Assembly (NCBI RefSeq): GCF_900088125.1 | Contig: NZ_FLQT01000003.1 | Span: forward strand, 867,071 to 931,070 | Source of the DNA: Peptoniphilus pacaensis | GTDB taxonomy: Bacteria; Bacillota; Clostridia; Tissierellales; Peptoniphilaceae | Length of the DNA stretch: 64,000 nt | Direction of reading: 5' to 3' | Shown here: positions 37,808 through 45,626 of the stretch, one piece after another | How the letters are laid out: every line of letters begins with the position of its first letter | Position numbering within the stretch: the stretch's first letter is position 1 | Translations under genes and position numbers: made by a program | Notes under the pieces: model-generated | Database searches by the model: none | Told to the model about the DNA's origin: nothing | What the model saw: the letters and a program-made list of their open reading frames with translations, nothing else

Positions 37808-38968
37808 ATGAAAAGACATCTTTCCATTTTAAAAGAACTCATTCAAATCGAATCGGTCAACGACGGCGAAGGGGCGGTGGCAAAATATATCGCCGAGCTG
37901 TTTAAGGATTATAAAAACATCGAAACACAAATCGTGGCCTCTTATCCGGGGCGGGACAATATTCTCGTGAAACTCAAAGGCAATCGGCCCGGGAAAATTT
38001 TCGCCGTCTCCGGCCACCTGGACGTGGTGGAGCCCGGCGAAGGCTGGACCCATCCGCCCTTTGAAGGCGCCATCGAAGGCAACAAAATGTACGGCCGCGG
38101 CACCTGCGACATGAAAGCCGGCGTGGCGGCAGCCCTCGTCATGCTATTGGATCTCGCCGATGAAGGCGCGGATTTCGCCGGGGAAGTGTGGTTTATCGGC
38201 ACCGTCGGCGAAGAAGTGGGCATGCAAGGCGCCCTGGATTTGGTGGAAGGCGGCTACCTGGATCAGGTGGACGGCATCGTCATCCCCGAGCCCACGAAGC
38301 GCGACGGCGAAAACCAAGCCATTTTCGCCTCCAAAGGCTCCATTATGTACACCATTCACGGCGAAGGCAAAGCCGCCCACTCCTCCATGCCCGAGCTGGG
38401 CATCAACGCCATTATGACGGCGGCGGAATTTATTCAAAAGACGCAAAATGATTTCGACGCCATTACCAACGACCCCGCTTGCCACAACGACGAGCTGGGC
38501 GACACCCTCAACGTCTTTTCCGTCATCGAAGGGGGACGGCAGTTCAACTCCGTGCCCGATCACGTCATCATTAAAGGCAACGCCCGCACCGTGCCGGAAT
38601 ACGACTCCGCCCGCGCCGTGGAGCTTTTGCAAAAAAACGTGGACGCAAACAACGAAAATCCCGAGAATGCCAGCCTCACCCTGGAACTGAACCAGGTACT
38701 GGATGCCGCTGAGGCGAAAAAAGACACGGCCCTGATCCGCGCATTAAAAGAAGCGGGGAAAGACAAAAACGTGCAGGTTCGCCCCCTTATCGGCACCTGC
38801 GAGCTCTCCCGCTATATCCACCTGCCGGGGGATGTGGATCTCGTGGTCTACGGCCCGGGCCTCACGAAAATGGCCCACAAAATCGACGAATACATCGAAA
38901 TCGACGAATACGAAGACACCATCCGCATCTTTAAAGACATGGCGGTGGCTTTTACGGAAAGTAAATAA
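37808..38968 (+). CDS. M20-family metallohydrolase (ArgE/DapE/carboxypeptidase-like)
   Basis: Zinc-dependent amidohydrolase of 386 aa. Metal and catalytic residues are visible: SGHLDVVEPG (His/Asp), YGRGTCDMKAG (bridging Asp), GTVGEEVGMQG (catalytic Glu-Glu), and the late metal His probably in MAHKIDEYIEI. The dimerisation lid lies around residues 180-295 (GEGKAAHSSMPELGINAI). It would release an amino acid from an acyl-amino acid or dipeptide; the exact substrate is not determinable. Cotranscribed with the MFS transporter upstream. AAAGGAGGC precedes the start. Confidence 0.85.
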   Translation: MKRHLSILKELIQIESVNDGEGAVAKYIAELFKDYKNIETQIVASYPGRDNILVKLKGNRPGKIFAVSGHLDVVEPGEGWTHPPFEGAIEGNKMYGRGTCDMKAGVAAALVMLLDLADEGADFAGEVWFIGTVGEEVGMQGALDLVEGGYLDQVDGIVIPEPTKRDGENQAIFASKGSIMYTIHGEGKAAHSSMPELGINAIMTAAEFIQKTQNDFDAITNDPACHNDELGDTLNVFSVIEGGRQFNSVPDHVIIKGNARTVPEYDSARAVELLQKNVDANNENPENASLTLELNQVLDAAEAKKDTALIRALKEAGKDKNVQVRPLIGTCELSRYIHLPGDVDLVVYGPGLTKMAHKIDEYIEIDEYEDTIRIFKDMAVAFTESK

Positions 38969-38975
38969 AACGAGA

Positions 38976-39006
38976 GGCACAGACCCGGCGGTCCGTGCCT
39001 TTTTTG
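38976..39006 (+). terminator. Rho-independent terminator
   Basis: AGGCAC-AGAC pairs with GTCC-GTGCCT with a T run; closes the MFS-M20 operon. Confidence 0.75.
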
Positions 39007-39109
39007 CACCCTTACAAAAATTTCCCCTAAAGGGAAAAAAGAATCTGGTCTTTTTGTCAGCCGGCGAGTACCATAGAAGGAGAATCGTGGAAGAGGAAAG
39101 GATGATTTA

Positions 39110-40051
39110 ATGGAAAACGCAGCGCAGCTATTGTGGCTATTCTTCATCTACTCCTTGATGGGGTGGGTGACGGAAGTCGTATTAAAATACTTCCAGTACA
39201 AGCGCTTTATTAACCGGGGCTTTCTCATCGGCCCCTACTGCCCCATCTACGGCACCGGCGCCGTCATCGTGACCCTGGGCGGAAACCTTCTCGCCCCCGT
39301 AGACCGCTCCTGGGCCATGAGCTTTCTCATCGCCTTCGTCCTTTGCGGCCTGCTGGAATACATGACGAGCTACATTTTGGAAAAATACTTCCACGCCCGC
39401 TGGTGGGACTACAGCCAAAAGCCCATGAACCTCCACGGCCGAGTGTGGATCGGCAACCTCATCCTCTTCGGCCTCGGCGGCGTACTGATATTGGAAGTCT
39501 TCAACCCCCGCTTCCTGGCCCTGGCGACGGCCATGGAGCCCCTGTTATTTAACAGCCTGCTTATGGCCTTAAGCCTCCTCTTTGTCGCCGACGGAATCAT
39601 GAGCGCCTTCATCATGAGTCTCTTGAAGCGAGGCATCGAAGAAAGCCGGGCCGACAAGAGCGAAGAAATCGCCGCCGAAGTCCGCTACCTGCTGGAAAAT
39701 AGATCCGTCTTCCACAAGCGGATCCTGGACGCCTACCCCGAGATTACCTTCCGCACGGAAAAAGTCAAAGCCCGCTTAGAGCGCATCCGCAACGAAGGCG
39801 AAGCCATGCGCCTCCTCGCCGAAGAAAAAGTCGAAGCCCTGGAAGAGCGGGCGCGGGAAGCCGCATCGAAAAACCTCACCACCACCTGGAGCCTGCAGCG
39901 GGAAATCATCGAGAAACAGGACGCCCTCATCGACTCCCTGAAAAGCGGCGCCGATCAAGACGCCCTAAAAGAGCTGGAAGCCGCCATAAAAGAAGACAAA
40001 GACATATTGGAAGCGAGAGAACGAAGGCTGCACCTCTTGCGCGCCGATTAA
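39110..40051 (+). CDS. CmpB-type membrane protein (putative ABC transporter permease family) with coiled-coil tail
   Basis: Protein of 313 aa. Residues 1-180 hold five or so hydrophobic segments with FFIYSLMGWVTEVVLKYFQYKRFINRGFLIGPYCPIYGTGA and DYSQKPMNLHGRVWIGNLILFGLGG, hallmarks of the ABC_trans_CmpB family. Residues about 185-313 are highly charged and predicted to form long cytoplasmic helices or a coiled coil (EKVKARLERIRNEGEAMRLL, then KVEALEERAREAASKN). No ATPase gene is adjacent, and the family's transport role is unproven. Ends at a terminator that is duplicated 2.4 kb downstream. Confidence 0.8.
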   Translation: MENAAQLLWLFFIYSLMGWVTEVVLKYFQYKRFINRGFLIGPYCPIYGTGAVIVTLGGNLLAPVDRSWAMSFLIAFVLCGLLEYMTSYILEKYFHARWWDYSQKPMNLHGRVWIGNLILFGLGGVLILEVFNPRFLALATAMEPLLFNSLLMALSLLFVADGIMSAFIMSLLKRGIEESRADKSEEIAAEVRYLLENRSVFHKRILDAYPEITFRTEKVKARLERIRNEGEAMRLLAEEKVEALEERAREAASKNLTTTWSLQREIIEKQDALIDSLKSGADQDALKELEAAIKEDKDILEARERRLHLLRAD

Positions 40052-40057
40052 CACAAA

Positions 40058-40092
40058 AAGGCTATGCCCACGAGGAGCATAGCCTCTTTTAT
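40058..40092 (+). terminator. Terminator, copy 1 of a duplicated sequence
   Basis: AGGCTATGC pairs with GCATAGCCT, then CTTTTATT. Nearly the same 35 bases recur at 42464-42498, flanking the rhodanese cassette. Confidence 0.8.
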
Positions 40093-40179
40093 TATGTTCT
40101 TGATCTGTCCGCGCCGGAATAAGATGCCTGTTTTTTAGAACCTATCGTTTCGCATGGCCCTGAATTAGATAACAAATAA

Positions 40180-40208
40180 TTGACATGGTTCGGTGGCAAT
40201 GATAATCT
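40180..40208 (+). promoter_or_regulatory. Candidate promoter of the rhodanese cassette
   Basis: TTGACA at 40180-40185, 17-base spacer, TAATCT at 40203-40208; a GATAAT overlaps. About 50 bases before the first gene. Confidence 0.5.
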
Positions 40209-40256
40209 ATATAAGGATATTTTACATATAATGTTTCAGTGATGTTTGAGGTTTAA

Positions 40257-40793
40257 ATGAACTATTTTTCAAAGGACGAGCGTTTGCTTAAAAACGGCGT
40301 TATTTTATTGACAGCTGTTGTGTTTGTTTTGTTAACAACACTTTTGCCGATTGTGACAAAACTGCCGGGGATTTTATTCGTAAATAAAATCGGTTTTTTT
40401 ATTTTCACCATTTATTTCGGATTCATTCCTTCAGCTTGCTTCATTTTATTGGTTCAAGGCGTTTTTCTGAAATTCGGTCTGGTAGGCAGCATGTTTTCTT
40501 ATGCCCTCGTGATCAATTTGGTGAACGCCCTTTTGATAAGCCTGATTATAGGAGAAAAAAGACGATCGATAAAAGGTGGCGTCTATGCTGCTATCGCTAT
40601 GGCTTTGCTATCCAAGCCAATCAGCCTACTCATCATGAGTCTCGTCACCGATATGCCGGTGGACCTTCATTCAGCATTAACAGTAAAATCCATAATTGAG
40701 CAGGGGAAAGTATACGGACTATCTCTTGTAGTCGCTTTTGCGATTTATTATTTGTACGAAATTACCTTTAAGACAAAAAGGAGTGATTCATGA
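40257..40793 (+). CDS. ECF-transporter substrate-component-like membrane protein
   Basis: Membrane protein of 178 aa with about six hydrophobic segments and short loops, resembling ECF-type S components such as those with the pattern TLLPIVTKLPGILFVNKIGFFIFTIYFG and GSMFSYALVINLVNALLISLIIGEKRR. No characteristic substrate signature is seen and no ECF ATPase or T component is adjacent, so the assignment is tentative. The stop overlaps the start of the rhodanese lipoprotein (ATGA), implying translational coupling and a joint function. Confidence 0.55.
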   Translation: MNYFSKDERLLKNGVILLTAVVFVLLTTLLPIVTKLPGILFVNKIGFFIFTIYFGFIPSACFILLVQGVFLKFGLVGSMFSYALVINLVNALLISLIIGEKRRSIKGGVYAAIAMALLSKPISLLIMSLVTDMPVDLHSALTVKSIIEQGKVYGLSLVVAFAIYYLYEITFKTKRSDS

Positions 40794-41278
40794 AACATTT
40801 ATCACGTGTCGTCCTCATAGCGGCGGTTACACTACTCAGCATGTGCCTTGTGGCTTGCGGATCGAATTCGTCGAACAGCAATGACGCTGCCAATAACAAT
40901 GCAGCTGAGACTGCCGATGCATCGAAGGACATGAAGAAAGTGGCTGTCGACCAATTAAAGGACGACATGCAAATCATTGATACGCGTACCCCGGATCAGT
41001 TTATCGGATGGAAAAACAGCGAAGGAGTCAGCGGCCATATACCCGGAGCAATTGACTTCCCGGAGACCTGGTTTGACTACGAACCCGATGCAAAAATTAT
41101 TGACATCGAGCTTGAACGACGCCATATCGACAAAACGAAACCCACCGTTCTTTATGGTAATGATGATGTGACGGAGGATGTTTACAAAAAGTTTGCAGAC
41201 CACGGGTTTGAAGATCTGGCCGTACTCGAAGGCGGCATTAATGACTATGATAAAAAGGGAGAAAAACGACGGCATTAG
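40790..41278 (+). CDS. Rhodanese-like lipoprotein, apparently the 5' part of a frameshifted gene
   Basis: Exported lipoprotein of 162 aa: signal peptide with lipobox LVACG (Cys about residue 23), an Asn/Ala-rich linker, then a rhodanese fold (DMQIIDTRTPDQFIGWKN, GHIPGAIDF, VLYGNDDVTEDVYKKFADHG). The active-site position expected to be Cys is Gly, so this domain is probably catalytically inactive. The frame ends KKGEKRRH at a stop, but shifting frame in the preceding A5 run (41262-41266) continues KTTALEGYTRYVSPQWVSD into the next open frame. A single indel or slippage there would give one lipoprotein of about 480 aa with three rhodanese domains. Confidence 0.75.
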   Translation: MKHLSRVVLIAAVTLLSMCLVACGSNSSNSNDAANNNAAETADASKDMKKVAVDQLKDDMQIIDTRTPDQFIGWKNSEGVSGHIPGAIDFPETWFDYEPDAKIIDIELERRHIDKTKPTVLYGNDDVTEDVYKKFADHGFEDLAVLEGGINDYDKKGEKRRH

Positions 41279-41295
41279 AAGGCTATACGCGCTAC

Positions 41296-42249
41296 GTGTC
41301 TCCGCAATGGGTCAGCGATTTGATAGATGGCAAAAAGCCCGAAGGCTACGAAGGCAAAAAGTATCAAATTGTTGAGGTCGCCTTGAAAGAGGAAGACTAT
41401 AAAGAAGGTCATATTCCCGGAGCAGTGTATGCCGACCCGAATAAAATCAATCAAATACCCGGACCCCGAATGGTAGAAGAGTACGAAGGCATTCCCATGG
41501 AAGAACAATTAACCTTCTGGGGTTTCCCGACGGATGAAAACATCAAGAAAGAAATCGAAAATTTGGGAATCGACGAGGATACCACCGTTATTTTATACGG
41601 TACGGAAGCGGCAACGACCGCAGCAAATCGTGCGGCTCTCGTCATGGACTATGCCGGAGTCAAAGATATTCGCCTGTTAAACGGCGGAAAACCCTTGTGG
41701 ACCTTAGAAAAAAGAGCTCTGGATACGGAGCCGGTCAGTGTTGAAAAAGCCAATTTTGCCGGTAATGTACCGCAAAACCCCGATATTGTCTTTGACTATG
41801 ACGATGAAATGAATTTTATCGACGACGACAAGACAGTCATTGCATCTGTAAGAAGCTGGGACGAATACCTCGGAAAAACGAGCGGATACACCTATATTGC
41901 CGAAGCAGGCGATATTAAAAACGGTCGATTCGCCTATGCCGGATCCGACCCCTACTCCATGGAAGATTACAGAAATATAGACAACACCATGTTTAACTAC
42001 GAAATAATTAAAGATCGTTGGGAAAAATGGGGCATTACCGGAGACAAGCGCATCTCTTGGCACTGCGGCACCGGATGGAGAGCTGCCGAAACTTATTACA
42101 TTGGAAAAGCCCTCGGTTGGGAAGGCGACGGCGTTTACGTCGGTGGTTGGTATGAATGGTCGAAGCGAGGCGGCCCGACTAAAGAACCCGGACTCCCCAA
42201 AGACGCTCCGGAACAAAAGCCGGAACAATACCACTACAAAAAGAAATAA
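41296..42249 (+). CDS. Tandem rhodanese domains, apparently the 3' part of a frameshifted gene
   Basis: Open frame of 317 aa with two rhodanese domains. The first (about residues 1-135) shows EGHIPGAVYADPN and TVILYGTEAATTAANRAALV without the Cys; the second (about 150-300) has the active-site loop SWHCGTGWRAAETYY with Cys. Sulfurtransferase activity would reside there. The GTG at 41296 is the first possible start, but no ribosome site or signal peptide precedes it and the frame stays open upstream to join the lipoprotein frame. I therefore think it is part of one exported protein. A terminator follows at 42311-42343. Confidence 0.75.
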   Translation: MSPQWVSDLIDGKKPEGYEGKKYQIVEVALKEEDYKEGHIPGAVYADPNKINQIPGPRMVEEYEGIPMEEQLTFWGFPTDENIKKEIENLGIDEDTTVILYGTEAATTAANRAALVMDYAGVKDIRLLNGGKPLWTLEKRALDTEPVSVEKANFAGNVPQNPDIVFDYDDEMNFIDDDKTVIASVRSWDEYLGKTSGYTYIAEAGDIKNGRFAYAGSDPYSMEDYRNIDNTMFNYEIIKDRWEKWGITGDKRISWHCGTGWRAAETYYIGKALGWEGDGVYVGGWYEWSKRGGPTKEPGLPKDAPEQKPEQYHYKKK

Positions 42250-42517
42250 CCGGGCGCTGCCTAGCACCATTTAAAGAAGTTTTCCAAGCGTAAAATAGCA
42301 TAAAATGAAAAACCGGGCAGGCATAGCTTGCCCGGTTTTTTATTGGCAAGAAGACCGCATTCGGCGAGGAATACCATGCATTGAAATCGATGCATCCCCT
42401 GCGATTCAAAGGAACTCTTTCCTTTGAGAAATAGAAGCTTGAACGCAAGCACTAACACACAAAAAAGGCTATGCCCACAGGGAGCATAGCCTCTTTTATT
42501 TCCGATAGTCGGTTTGA
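42250..42517. other. Intergenic region after the rhodanese cassette
   Basis: It contains a strong terminator AACCGGGCA/TGCCCGGTT plus T run (42311-42343), an unassigned stretch with no supported gene, and the duplicated bidirectional terminator at 42464-42498. Confidence 0.7.
42464..42498. terminator. Terminator, copy 2 of a duplicated sequence
   Basis: AGGCTATGC/GCATAGCCT stem with flanking A and T runs, matching 40058-40092 except for a few bases. It can also end the convergent aminotransferase transcript. Confidence 0.8.
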
Positions 42518-43708
42518 TTATCTGGCTTTGTAAGCCTTCAGGCCTTCGTCTAAAATGTGCATAGCTTTTCTCAAAGCGTCCACATTCAATACGTAAGCCA
42601 AACGAACTTGGCTCATGTAATCTTCGCTGTGTTCGTAGAAGCCTGCGGCGGGAGCCATCATTAAGGTTTCGCCGTCAATTTCGAATTCTTCAAGCAACCA
42701 GCGGCAGAAGTCTTCGGCATCGTCTACGGGCAGGTCGGCTACGGTATAGAAAGCGCCGCCGGCCATGTTGCATTTAACGCCGTCAATTTTGTTTAATTCT
42801 TCGACGATAACGTCGCGGCGTTCTTGGTAAATCTTGGAGATTTGATCCAGGTAGGAATCATCCATGTCGTAAAGAGCTGCAGCACCGATCATGTCCACGG
42901 TGGGGCAAGCCAAACGGCCGGTAGCCAGCTTGTTGGCAGCGGCGATGAAGTCTTTGTTCATGCAGGCCAAGTTACCGATACGAGCGCCGCAACCGCTGAA
43001 GCGTTTGGAGATGGAGTCTTGAAGGATCAAGCGGTCTTGGATGCGTTCGATGGTACCGAAGCTGTGGAATTCTCTGCCGTCGAAAATGAATTCGCGGTAA
43101 AGTTCTTCAGCGATGATCCAGAGATCGTGTTCGATAGCGATGTCTGCGATCAATTCGATTTCTTCTTGGGTGTAAACGGCACCGGTGGGGTTGCCCGGGT
43201 TAGCCAAGAGGATGGCCTTGGTCTTGTCCGTAATCTTGGATTCGATGACTTCTTTCGAGGGCAGGTGGAAGTCGTTTTCGACGACGGTGGGGAAGGTGGT
43301 TACCGTGGTCGAGGTTTCGATAAAGTAAGAATAATAGTTGGTGTAGTAGGGTTCGCAGGTGAGGATTTCATCGCCTACGTCGGTAATGGCGAGCAGGGTG
43401 AAAAGAAGGGCTTCGGAGCCGCCTGCGGTAACGACGATGTCGTCAGCGGTCATGGGGATGTTTCTGCGTTGATAGTATCTGGCCATACCTTCGCGAAGTT
43501 CGGGAAGACCCGGGGAGGGAGCATAGCTCAACACTTTCATGTCGATGTTCCGAATGGCTTCGAAGAACTCTTGGGGAGTTTCAACGTCGGGAGCACCGAT
43601 GTTTAAGTGGTAAACTTTTTTGCCCGCTGCTTTTGCCTTGTTGGCATAGGGGGTCAGTTTGCGGATCGCGCTATAGGGCATGGACTCGATACGGTTGGAT
43701 AGTTTCAT
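42518..43708 (-). CDS. Class I/II pyridoxal-phosphate aminotransferase
   Basis: Cytoplasmic enzyme of 396 aa of aminotransferase fold type I. Visible residues: NIGAPDVETPQEFF at the start, AGGSEALLFTL (phosphate-binding), ANPGNPTGAVYT, AEELYREF, and the Schiff-base lysine in DSISKRFSGCGARIG (about residue 235). Subgroup resembles aspartate/alanine-type aminotransferases; the exact amino donor is unknown. Strong own promoter and terminator make it monocistronic. Confidence 0.9.
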   Translation of the reverse strand: MKLSNRIESMPYSAIRKLTPYANKAKAAGKKVYHLNIGAPDVETPQEFFEAIRNIDMKVLSYAPSPGLPELREGMARYYQRRNIPMTADDIVVTAGGSEALLFTLLAITDVGDEILTCEPYYTNYYSYFIETSTTVTTFPTVVENDFHLPSKEVIESKITDKTKAILLANPGNPTGAVYTQEEIELIADIAIEHDLWIIAEELYREFIFDGREFHSFGTIERIQDRLILQDSISKRFSGCGARIGNLACMNKDFIAAANKLATGRLACPTVDMIGAAALYDMDDSYLDQISKIYQERRDVIVEELNKIDGVKCNMAGGAFYTVADLPVDDAEDFCRWLLEEFEIDGETLMMAPAAGFYEHSEDYMSQVRLAYVLNVDALRKAMHILDEGLKAYKAR

Positions 43709-44096
43709 AAATAAATCTCCTCTCTTTCTTTACACTGTATTCCATTATAGTTGATATAAAACGATTTCTCAAGGGAAAGAAAAGGTTCTGCCGTTTTTTG
43801 AGGGAAAAGAGATGATGTTTAAATTTATACAGAAAAAAGCCCCGTCCCTCTTTCATAAACCCGCTAAAAGAGCGACAAAAATGACGCCGCCCGACCTAAA
43901 ATTGCCGCGAAAGAATTCTTTCGGTGCAGGCAAGAAATCGCTTTAATTGATCCGAATCATCCGGCCGTTTTTATGCGCTCGCCCTGCGCTTGAAATAAAA
44001 ATAATAACGAAGGGTACGGGAAATGATGTAAAATAAAATCACTCCGCAGAGATCGCTCTTTTCAAATACGAAATTCTTAATTATCCGGGGGATACT
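43709..44096. other. 388-base intergenic region between divergent genes
   Basis: Besides the aminotransferase promoter it holds a small palindrome CGAAAGAATTCTTTCG (43909-43924) and AT-rich sequence. No gene was supported, and I looked for a magnesium (M-box) riboswitch ahead of corA without finding its conserved words. Confidence 0.6.
43744..43772 (-). promoter_or_regulatory. Promoter of the aminotransferase gene
   Basis: On the minus strand TTGAGA (43772-43767) and TATAAT (43749-43744) with a 17-base spacer. Confidence 0.8.
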
Positions 44097-45047
44097 ATGA
44101 AATACTACGTTGACAACAGGGATCAAATATACAGCTTAACGACGGACATGTCCTCAACAGATGAAATCGGTCATTGGATTCACCTCATCGATCCCACGGA
44201 TGAAGAAATTCAGTCTTTATCCCAAAAATATCAGGTGCCCGAAAGCATTCTCTCTGCCGTCGCCGACCCCGGCGAGGTCGCTCGCAGCGACGGAAGGTAT
44301 AGCTCGACCTACGATTTATTTATTCTCCGCTACCCGGTGGAGGTCGCCAAGGACGTCTACGAAACCCGTCCTTTGGCAATGATTCGAACCGACGAGCTGG
44401 TCATCACCGTAAAATACTACGATGACAAGGCCTTTTTCGACTTTTTAGAGGGAAAAGGCCATCGCCTGGTCGTAGACGAAGGCTTTCCCAAGGAAAAAAT
44501 CCTCGTCGATTTGGCCTATCACATTTGTAAATCCTATATCGACTTTACAAAAAGCATTAACGAACGGATCGAGGAGCTGGAGAAAGACATGGCACGTTCG
44601 ACGAAAAGCGAGACCATCCGTCAACTCATCAGCCTTTCGCGGAGCCTGATCCGCTTTTCTATGGCAACGGAAAATAACGAATTCGTCTTGCACGATCTGT
44701 TTCATCTCGCCCCGTTAAACAGCTCTCTTTCCAGAAATCAACTGCTCAACGATTTAAAAGTGGAAAGCACACAGGCCCGCCTCATGGTAAAAGAAGCGTC
44801 GGTCACGGTAGAAAAGCTGTCCGATCTCTATTCGAGCCTCGTGGGAAACAATCTAAACGACGTCATGAAGACCCTGACCTCCATTACGATCCTTTTGACC
44901 ATCCCCACCATTATCGGCGGCTATTGGGGCATGAATACATCCTTACCCTTTTCGGAAGAGCCCCACGCCTTCTGGTGGCTATTGGGACTTACCTTTGCGG
45001 TCATCATACTCATGTACTTCTACCTGAAAAAGAGAGACTATCTCTAA
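44097..45047 (+). CDS. corA: CorA-family divalent cation transporter
   Basis: Membrane protein of 316 aa that likely imports magnesium. The long N-terminal cytoplasmic domain has the family's acidic and helical segments (IDFTKSINERIEELEKDMAR), and the two C-terminal membrane segments bracket the GMN signature in GGYWGMNTSLPF (about residue 278), ending with FYLKKRDYL. Cobalt or zinc specificity cannot be excluded. Terminator directly downstream. Confidence 0.93.
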   Translation: MKYYVDNRDQIYSLTTDMSSTDEIGHWIHLIDPTDEEIQSLSQKYQVPESILSAVADPGEVARSDGRYSSTYDLFILRYPVEVAKDVYETRPLAMIRTDELVITVKYYDDKAFFDFLEGKGHRLVVDEGFPKEKILVDLAYHICKSYIDFTKSINERIEELEKDMARSTKSETIRQLISLSRSLIRFSMATENNEFVLHDLFHLAPLNSSLSRNQLLNDLKVESTQARLMVKEASVTVEKLSDLYSSLVGNNLNDVMKTLTSITILLTIPTIIGGYWGMNTSLPFSEEPHAFWWLLGLTFAVIILMYFYLKKRDYL

Positions 45048-45052
45048 AATAA

Positions 45053-45082
45053 AAATCGGAACCCTTACGGGTTCCGATTTTT
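45053..45082 (+). terminator. Rho-independent terminator
   Basis: AAATCGGAACCC pairs with GGGTTCCGATTT, followed by T residues. Ends corA. Confidence 0.85.
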
Positions 45083-45100
45083 GTAAAAGCTTTATAGAAT

Positions 45101-45223
45101 ACAACTAACCATCCGTTTCGAGAAGGCGAAGCCTTCCCAAAACGGTGTAAGACTGCATCTGACCTTCCTACGATTCGCTTCCCTCGTCGGGATAGGTCAT
45201 GAGGGCCCGGGGAAGAGGCAGAT
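45101..45223. repeat. Structured intergenic repeat, copy 1
   Basis: About 123 nt, repeated at 45351-45473 at an offset of exactly 250. It folds as CCGTTT...AAACGG with inner GAAGGC/GCCTTC, then a second hairpin CCCTC...GAGGG. See copy 2 for the compensating differences. Confidence 0.8.
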
Positions 45224-45350
45224 AATACCTCCCACCAATAAAAACAAAAAAACGAACTCACCTTTTTTCTTCCGCGACGCATCCCAATAGGAATCAAATG
45301 CCGTCAGGCATTTGTACCGCTAAAAAGCGTTTTGTGGGTGGCTGGGGATG
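45224..45350. other. Spacer between the structured repeats
   Basis: AT-rich, no gene seen; contains a small hairpin AAATGCC/GGCATTT near 45297-45314. Confidence 0.5.
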
Positions 45351-45473
45351 TACAACTATACATCCGTTTCGATTCGGCTTCGCCTCCTCGAAACGGTGTA
45401 AGACTGCATCTGACCTTCCTACGACTCGCGACCCTCGTCGGGATAGGTCATGAGGGCCCTGGGGAAGGGGCAG
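45351..45473. repeat. Structured intergenic repeat, copy 2
   Basis: Second copy of the 123-nt unit. The outer stem is CCGTTTCG/CGAAACGG and the inner GGC/GCC; compared with copy 1 the loop arms changed together while pairing was kept. The segment TGTAAGACTGCATCTGACC and the second hairpin are conserved. Confidence 0.8.
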
Positions 45474-45626
45474 AGGGCGAATCGCAACGCCCTTTTTCCC
45501 TCCCCCGGAAACAAATGCGAAGATATAATTTGTGAAAAAGAAAAATAGTTTACACCAAGCAAAAGGTGTGCCATCGGGAAGCAAGACAATAATGAAGCGA
45601 AGGTAAAAAGGGAAAAGATGACATCC

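Noticed and set aside
43909-43924. Palindrome CGAAAGAATTCTTTCG as an operator
   Set aside because: It is far from either promoter and a single palindrome of this length in AT-rich DNA is weak evidence.
43709-44096. Magnesium (M-box) riboswitch ahead of corA
   Set aside because: The conserved M-box words and three-stem layout could not be found in this stretch.
45010-45584. Open frames on the minus strand across the 45.1-45.5 kb repeats, sharing a GRSDAVLHRF word
   Set aside because: They exist only because both repeat copies are read in the same frame; no ribosome site, atypical composition, and the DNA shows hairpin conservation rather than codon conservation.
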